Assembly: GCF_028583425.1 (NCBI RefSeq)
Contig: NC_072793.1
Span: 103,959,689-104,023,688, forward strand
DNA length: 64,000 nt
Reading direction: 5' to 3'
From: Eublepharis macularius
Lineage: Eukaryota > Chordata > Lepidosauria > Squamata > Eublepharidae
Of the stretch, positions 49,424-58,400 are shown in pieces. Numbering within the stretch: position 1 is the stretch's first letter; each line of letters starts with the position of its first letter. Both the position numbers and the translations under genes were made by a program. Under the pieces are notes generated by a model. The model made no database searches. It had not been told where the DNA came from and worked only from the letters and a program-made list of their open reading frames with translations.

Positions 49424-52400
49424 TAATAATAACAATAATAATAATTTAACCTCTGTCCTTTATATTCCATTTTTTTGCATATGTAATCATTCTTATTTGG
49501 TTCAATGTGGGAAAGTCTTAAGACAATCAAGTATGAACTTGTGGCAGGAGGACAATAATATTTTGAATCAGAAATGCAGAGAGGGTATCTGGACATATGA
49601 TGCACCCTACTAAAGAACAAAGGATGCCAATTTATAATTATGAAAGCTGATTCCTTGGCTAATTACTAAACTATATCCAACCACCACTTTGGAGGGAAAG
49701 ATTAATGGATTACTCATACTTTTATTCTGCAAACTATGAATGATTTCGCTTTGTTCAATCAAACTGCTCTAGAAGATCTGGTAAGTATTTGAGTGGGATG
49801 TGGGGGAAATCAGCAGAAACTGCCCCCCTTTGCAATCTCTCACTCCTGTCATGAAAGAGCTTATACAAGAGGAGAGTGATTCCAGCTTCCTCATGCTGCC
49901 TTCTGTGCTGCTCCTAAAGATCTCTTAACCTTTTGGAGTAGCTGGGTGGGGTGAGGTTATAGGGGGGGAGAGATTAATTCTATAACTGCCTTCCGCTCAT
50001 GGTTTGAAGGATGCAACCAAATAACTTTCAAGAGCACAGCCCAGTTAGCTAGAAAGAAGGATTTTAGTAGGTATTGTTATTGCTGTTGCCACACTTAAAA
50101 TGTATTATTATTTTTAACTTTTAAGTTCTGGCTTCTTGTCAAAGATTGTGATGACCAGCAAGAGAGCAAAGAAAATCTTTTAACACACCTCTTTGGATCA
50201 CACAACTGTACAAATCAGTCACACTGGTATCACAAAAAACTATGGCCATCTTCTTAAGCAATATTAGTAACACTAAACAAAGGTCAACATTTCTTCTTAT
50301 TTCAGGAAATATTCAGAAAATATATGCCAAAGCAAAAATGATAATGTACAGTAGACATGGGCACAACCTGGGAAAAAAATGAACCACGTGATTTGTGGTT
50401 CGTTCAGTTTCACGGAACATGAACCACGAATTTTGCTGAACTTGAGCTGGCTTGTGAACGGGTTTGCGGTTCGAGGGAGCCCAGAACGGGCCCCTTCACG
50501 CTCACAGCCAAACTAAACAAGACTGTTCCAATGTCCAATACCCACCAAATTTGCAGGGGAGCGAGTCCTCACTGTCCTCTAAAGACCCCAAGTTTCAGAG
50601 AGATTAAACCCTGGGAAAGGCATGATCCACGCCCTTTCCTGTCATTTTCTCTTCACAGTAGTAAAAACTGGAGTGTCTGCTGGCAGCTACTTTGAGAGGA
50701 TGGCCCTTTTCCTGGCTGGATGGGCCTGAATGGGAGCTCTCTAGTTGGCAGGGACAGCTGCCAATCAAGCGTGGAGGTCTCAGATTGGGGGCAACCCAAA
50801 GACTGCCACCGTTGCCTGGGCGATGGATTGAATGGCGCCAAAGTGTTTGGCTTCCCAAACTGGCAACGGAACAATAGGAAAAAGTAGTTTGTTTTGTAAA
50901 AACGCGGCCCTACGGAATGTGTGTTTCTTTGACTACGAACCAGCCGTTCCGTCCAGAATTTTGTTCCGTGGTTCGTTTCATACCCATCTCTAATGTAGCC
51001 ATTTTAATCTAATCTAATTAAAGTTAATCTAAAGCAATAATCCAATGTACATCTTTTTTTTTTAATCTAAGTTACCTCTTTTCTCCTCTTCCCTTTTGAG
51101 TTTGTCCTCTTCCATTTCCTTTGGGAGTTTTTCCTTTTTTTCTTTTTCTACATCATTATGAAGATGTTTGGTAGTGTAGCTGAGAGCTGGTGATAATAAG
51201 ATCTCCCCATTCTTGCAGAGTTCATCACGGATTTTGATAAAAAACTGTTGTAGTTCTACTGCATCCTCGAAAATCTCTGAATCAGTCCTTAAAGGAAAAG
51301 AACTCCTCAATGAACAGGCAACTAACAGCAGACTTCATCCACTTGTTCTGAAAATCTGAAATGTCACTGTTGTAATTAGTTTTGTCATGAATTACTGCAA
51401 CCAAAGGAAGGGACAGAACTGGCATTACCTACAGAGTGAACTGACATTACTTACATTTTCTAAAAATAGAAGATGAACTCTTCTTTTTGGTCACAAGTTT
51501 TTTCCCAAAAGGATATGTGCACTCTAACCACAACTCTTTTTAAAACCCAATTCTATATGTTTGCAGTGAGTTCACTAAACCATTCAAAACACTTGTTCGC
51601 TAGTGCAGCAAGTCCTAGGCCTAGTTCACCACTTACTAAGCTGGCACATACACTTGCATGGTGGAGTGGGTGCATTCCCTTTTCAACATGATCACATCAC
51701 ATGTGACATGGGTATTCAGTGAAGGAGACTAATCTGCACTTTTTTCTCCAGGTTTGTGGCTACAGCCACACAAAGTCAGGCCAGTGCTTTCACACAAAGC
51801 GGTGATCACCAACCAACCAATAAAATGCAAAAACATGTCACCAAGAGATTTAGTAGTCCAAGAGCAACAGGAAAAGGAAGAATTCATCTAACTAATTAAT
51901 TAAATATTTTCCTCAAGAAACCCAGAACCACTAAACATTTTGCTTGCTGCCTCTTTTAAGATGAGAAGGTGCTGCTCTATACTCTCCCTCGAACTGACAA
52001 AGTTGTGGAAAAAGTTGTCCCTTTCTCTCAGCATCTGGACCTCTTAGTGACTGGGTGTGAAGCAAGTCTGTGTTCTGCTTTCCCTTTAAGGGTTAATGGT
52101 TTAGTTTGTGAAAGCCATTAATCAAGTGCTCTGGCCTTATCAGCTCAAGGCTGAAAACTATTAGCTCTGTATGTAGTATTAAGGGGGAATACTAGGATGG
52201 GGTAACATAAGATTTGTTTGGATGGAGCAAAAAACTATAATTTCAGTACTGTTGTTGCAGTAATATAGATTAAAAGCACATTACAGCAAGTAATACTAAG
52301 CAGTACAAAGCAATACACTTGTATTCTGTGTGAACTTTTAAACTTTGCATGAACTGTGTGTTTTTTTCAGAATGTTAGGTAACCAAAACAGGAGTCCACC

Positions 52401-55400
52401 CCCCAAAGTAGCCATTTTCTCCAGGTGAACTGATTATGGACTAGAGACCAGTTGTAATTCCGGGAGATCTCCAGCCACTACCTGGAGGCTGGCAACCCTA
52501 TCCACAGTATATCACCTAAAAGAAAGAAAAAAGCCAACCATCCAGGAACCACCATAGATAAGTTTGTGATAAAAACCAGCAGAGTAGAAAAAGAGTTAAT
52601 TGATGAAATGTTGACCAGTTTGTTTATGAGACAAACTCTTCTTTCCATCTGATTGAAAACCTACACTTCATTAATATAGTTCAGTCACTGAGACCAGGAT
52701 ACAGTCCACCCAGCAGACCAGATGTTGCAGGGAAACTGCTGGATAAAGTGTATGACAGAGAAATGGAGCAACGTACAACAGCTCAAGAGGGTAAAATTGT
52801 TAACCCAAGTCTTGATGATTGGAGTGATGTCCACAATGTTCCTGTTGTATGTGCTTATATAACAACAGAAGAAGGGAATGTCTTCCTTGCAGAAACAACT
52901 GATACGCCAGGAAATGCACACACAGCAGAATACTTACAAGAAGTGGCAGCAAAAGCTATAACAACCTGTGAACAAAAATTCAAATGTCTAGTATGCATTT
53001 GGTCACGGACAACGCTGCAAATGTATCCAAGAGGAGAAGAAATTTAGAAGAGCAGGAAGAGAATACAAAGTTCATAACATATGGCTGCAGTGCTCATTTG
53101 CTGCACCTCCTAGCCAAAGATTTCAGTGTTCCAGAAATAAATACTAATGTCATTGAAATTGCTAAAAACTTCCATAACAATCATTTTACAGCAGCAGCTC
53201 TGAAAAGAATGGGTAGAACAAAGCTAACGCTCCCACAAGATGTTAGATGGAACTTTGTAATGAGCTGTTTTGAGCAGTATATCAAGACTGGCCTATTCTG
53301 ATGACAGTTTGTGAACAAAATCGAGAGACAATAGATGGCACTGTCACGGCCAAAACCCTCAACACTGGGCTTAAGAGAAATGTTGAACATATGCTGAGCA
53401 TTCTGAAACCCATTTCTGAAGCTTTAAACAAAATACAGAAAAATACTTGTTTTACTGCTGATGCTGTTGAAATTTGGAAGGAACTGAGTGAGCACTTAAA
53501 AACAAATATACAACAACAGAATTAAATTACAAGCATTCAAAAAACAAATGAGACAAGCACTGCCTCCAGCTCATTTTCTTACAAATATTATCAATATCCA
53601 GTACCAGGGTCAAACCTTAAGTGCTAAGGAAGACGAGTGAGCTATGGCATGGGTATCCAGTGGGCATCTGTAATGCCAACTATAATAAACTTCAGAGCTA
53701 AGGGGGAACCATTCAAGGAATATATGTTTGCTGCTGATGTTTTAATGAAAGTCACACCAGTGAACTAGTGGAAGTCACTTGGATTTAGAGACTGTTGAAG
53801 TAATGATTTCACTTTTAACAGCGGTAGCTTCTTCTGCAGGCATTGAAAGAATATTCTCTTCCTTTGGACTCATTCATTCTAAACTGAGAAATCGTTTGGG
53901 ACCCGATAAAGCAGGAAAGCTTGTTTTTCTTTTCCAGATTATGAACAAACAAGAAGATGAAGATGAGGGAGCTACAGAGGACAATATTTTAAGTTTTTCA
54001 TGTGTAAACGGGGCTGATAGTCTTAAGGTTTTTTTTAAAAAAAAGGTATTTTGTTTAACCACATCAGTTAACAAACATGGATGTTTAAGCAAATACAAGA
54101 ATACATACGCTATAACATTATTGTTTTAGTTAAATAAAACTATTTAAATTGTTATTATTAAGGTAACAATTATTTTTCTTCCTCCAATGAAGTAAAGCAG
54201 AAAAGTTGTCAAAATATGAATGATTAACCTATTAAACTGGAGATAGCTAATTATGAAATTATTGCGAGGTGAACCATCTATGATGTGTTTCTAATAGTAT
54301 AACCAAATCAGTAATTTTTTGATATGGCTTCGGCCGGAAAAGCAATAAACATATTATTATTATTAATTGTTTGATATAACTGTAAAATTAATCTGAAAAG
54401 TTATTCTAAAAATGAAACCTTCATCTGGTTGTAAATATTAAGATTATACCAGCGAGAATAAGTCGTTATGTAGAAAACCTTGGAGGATTTATACTGAGAG
54501 CGATATGCAACTATAGAATAAGCTACACTGAGGCTTGCTCTCAAATGTAAGTGGGCACCATTTGGAGACTGCATAGTCTTAAATAGTGTAAGTGAGCTTT
54601 GGGTTTTTTGGATCTGTAGGACTTCTGATATTTGTTGGCTGTGATTTGTCTTTGTATGTCCTAATAAACCTTGTAAATAGTTTTATTTTCAAAAAACCAT
54701 ACAGCCTGGTTACTTGTGCACTCACACCATGAGGGAAATTCACGGACCAATCTGTGTAGTTCCTTGGCACTGGGGGAGGGCAGAGATGTGCTTCCCAGCA
54801 AGGAATTTGGATCTCTAAACAACTATGCTTGCAGAACTGACAGGTAAGAGGTCCAGACCTTCAAGGGATTCCCAAGATGAGATAAGGTCTGTCTTTCACC
54901 TCCGTCCTCCTTAACAGTGATTACTGAACCTACCACTGGCTCTTAAAGGGAAGCCAATGATCCATTTGCCCCGCTGGAAATGCCACATGGAACTGTAATT
55001 TTCTCAATGCACTGTAAAAGTTGAAGAACTGTTTTCCCTATAAGCGTGACTAGCAGAAGATTAAAAGATTTCAGGCAAGCAGGGGTTTTGGTGTATTTTA
55101 AAGAACATATGTAAAAATTCTTCATGTGAAAGATGTTCTAATCAGTCACTTGCATCTAGAGCATCTGGAAATACAGAGCTGCATTCATTGCCACTATAGT
55201 CTAAAATTTCCATCTAATGCAATTGTTTCACTTTTCATCATAATCATTAGTGGACGTAAAACCTGATTAATCTGGTCACCAACTATGTAGTTTTTCACTG
55301 ATTAAAACTTATTTATATGTTGCAAATTCTCAACTAAAATGTTTGGTATAGTCCCCCCCTCCTTGTAAATGGGGCAAATAGGGGCTTCAGGTCAGGGAAA

Positions 55401-58400
55401 AGGTCAAAAAGAAAGAGTTAAACCCCCCCTCCCCTCTGGCACCACAGTCCTGAATCAAACCAGGTCCTCCCTGTGACTGCTACTGACCAATAAAGAAAGT
55501 GGTGGGGATCTATTCATTATGTTTCAGAATATGAAATATTCTTTACAATAGTAACACTCCAGATGGTTTAAAAAGTAAACAAGTTTAAGATGCTCAGCTT
55601 AGCTTTTGTAAGGCAAATAAAATAGAGGCTGATAAAGGTTTTACTTACCTGTTCATCCTCCTTGCTCGCTCCAGCACTTCAAACATATGCTCTTGGAACA
55701 AGTCCAATCTCCTGTACCGGTTATTTTCTACATTCTTTCGTATGATATCAAAAGTCAGGGGTGCTTTAGTGGGGAAACTGGGATCAACAGCAGGAATTTC
55801 AGCTAAGGAGTCACTATAGCATCTGCCCTCATCATCTTGATGACTCATGACAGAGACAAAAAGATTATGTATAAGTTCTTGGATCAGCAATGTTACATTC
55901 GGAACATGAGAATCTTCATCACCTTCTATGTCTCTTCTGGTCTCAAGCAAAACTTTATGTAGAACCAAGGCATCTTTGTAAATCAAGGATTCTGGTTCAT
56001 TGTAAGTGCAGGCATTGTTGAACATCATTACAAAATCTTCTACCATGGCATCGATGTCTTGGTACTTGTTGGCCATCATGTGGCTTCTGATCTTCTCCAT
56101 ATCAACTGGTTTCTTAATGGTCAGGTAGTAGTCAGGAAGCTCTGACCGTGATGGAAGTCGTAGAAAAATAGCACTGAGCCTTCTTCCTCTCTTATCTGTG
56201 TAGTTCTTCACAGCTTCATACACCTCATTAAGTTTCTGCTGCATTGGAGTCATGTATTTTGATTTTTTAGGGGATATACCAGTTTTTCTACCTAAATGGA
56301 CAAGGAAGCAATAGATTTAAGAAGTTAGCGTTTTGCAAACTGTGTATCTGTTGTGACTTAATTTACTCAGGTACTAATATGAATATATGATGCAATGTGA
56401 TGTTTGGTAAGGCCATTCCTATCACAGCCTCTCATATTTATATGTGCTTTCTCAGCATGTTATATAATTCAATACCTACGGAAATGGGACAAACTCATTG
56501 TAAAAATCAACCACAAAGTACATTGAATTTAAAAAGAAAATTTTTAAAAGAAAAAAGATTTTTAAAAATTTTTAAAAGGAAGATTCCTCATGTGAGAATT
56601 AAAACACACTCCTTAAAACATCATGTGTACTGGGGTTTTAACAAAGTAAATTATTCTTTTTGCACCTGCAAGCACACACACAGTGCACTGCATAGCCCAC
56701 AGAAAAGAAGCCCTTGATGCACAGAGCTCTGTAGGCACACTGGAGCAACTAGATCATGTCCAAGAATTACAATGAAGACAGCATAAACATTAACAATTTT
56801 CACTTCCATTACTATGTTAAATCCCTTTTCTAATTTCAGCAAATTCAAAACAGGGTTATCAAGCTTAACAACTTATGCCATTACTGGCTTATAACTCTTG
56901 CACTGCATACCTTTCCTCCTCTGTGGCTTCTGTATTTATCACTTATCAGTATGATTTCTAACTACTATGAGAGGAGTTTTTCTTCCTGTTGCATCCCCCC
57001 CACCCCCGAATAGTTCCTCAGGACAGGATGTGGTACAAGGGGATAAAGGGGGACATTGGTGAAAATGAAGGATCATCTCCTTGCACCTTTGGATGCAAGC
57101 CACTGTCGTTAACTATGTTATACTCAGCAATACACAAAACGTCACTTTCTTTTTTCTTTGAAAATCTCCCAATTAAAGCTGAGATGCTGAAAGGATATAA
57201 ACACAAGATGTTTGCAAAGAATAAATAATTGCACTACTGAAACAATCACCGTAAGGTTCTGTAGATCTTTGTACAGGTATAGTTTACTAGACACAATCAA
57301 AAAATAACTTGATAATTCTGGAGAATGCTATAGCTTTCTAGGTAGGCAGTCACATCGGGTTGGATCCAGTAAGCTGTGGGTGCAACAACTATGGATCTTT
57401 CCCTTGTTTTGCTCCCTCTGCCAGTCATTTCCAGTTCTGTGAAAGCTGATTCCCAGGGCAGCAAGGTCAAATAGCCCCGTGGATCAGCAGCTGTACTGAG
57501 GCAAAGTCACCCTCTCCTATTTTTGCTGTCAGAGAAGACAGAACAATCTGCCCCTCTCTTCTTAGTGCAGCCTGCCCCTGATCTGTGGGGCTATTGTGGG
57601 TCCACGTGGGAATGAACTTTTCTGAAGTCAGAACCACTGCTGGGGAAAGAGAACAAGAGAAAGATCCACATCAGGTGTGGGGGGTGCAACAGGAAGGAAA
57701 ACCCCTCTCATGGTAGTTAGAAAACATACTGATATAGAAGACCCAGAGGGGAAAAGATGTGCATCTGTGCCTTCCGCTGACAGGTGGCAAGATCCAACCC
57801 ATGTTAAGCACCACTGCTTTGCTAGTCTTCAGGTCATTTAAAAAGCTGAGTATTTCTAATATGCTTTCTGCTTAAGTGTAAGAAATCTTGAGATCCTCCA
57901 TCTCCAACTCAGTTACTTTGTTCCAACTTAGAAACTGGGAATGAGACAAAATAAAGCAGTTAAGTTGTAAAAGATCTGTGAAGGAGGTCATAATAGAAAA
58001 CATATTATATCTTCTCCCTGCCCTTTTCCCTTAACCTATCAATACTTTAGCTACTACCATTTTTCATGTTCTAGAAGCCTACTCCATTGGTTTCACTGAA
58101 AGCTGCTCAGTATAATGTTTGGTATTCAAGAAGACTCCTTTCATCAGAAATGCTGCATAATACAGATGTCCTTTGTTCAGGACCTTTCCTCTAAACAATG
58201 ATGCAAACTACTCAATAAGACTGCCATTTATTTACCATTTTTAATTTCAAATCAGCATATATGAGCCGTGGAATTTCACAAGAGTTCCTTACTTAATTTC
58301 AATTTGGGGGAAGCAACCTCCTCGTCTTCAATCAGAGGTCCCAGCTCTTTTCTTTTATCTTTAAGAATTTTCTCCAGGATATGAGCATCATTGTATACCT

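Noticed and set aside
52748..54129. A functional domesticated hAT gene
   Set aside because: Frames are broken by shifts and stops at several points, and no splice sites would repair them.
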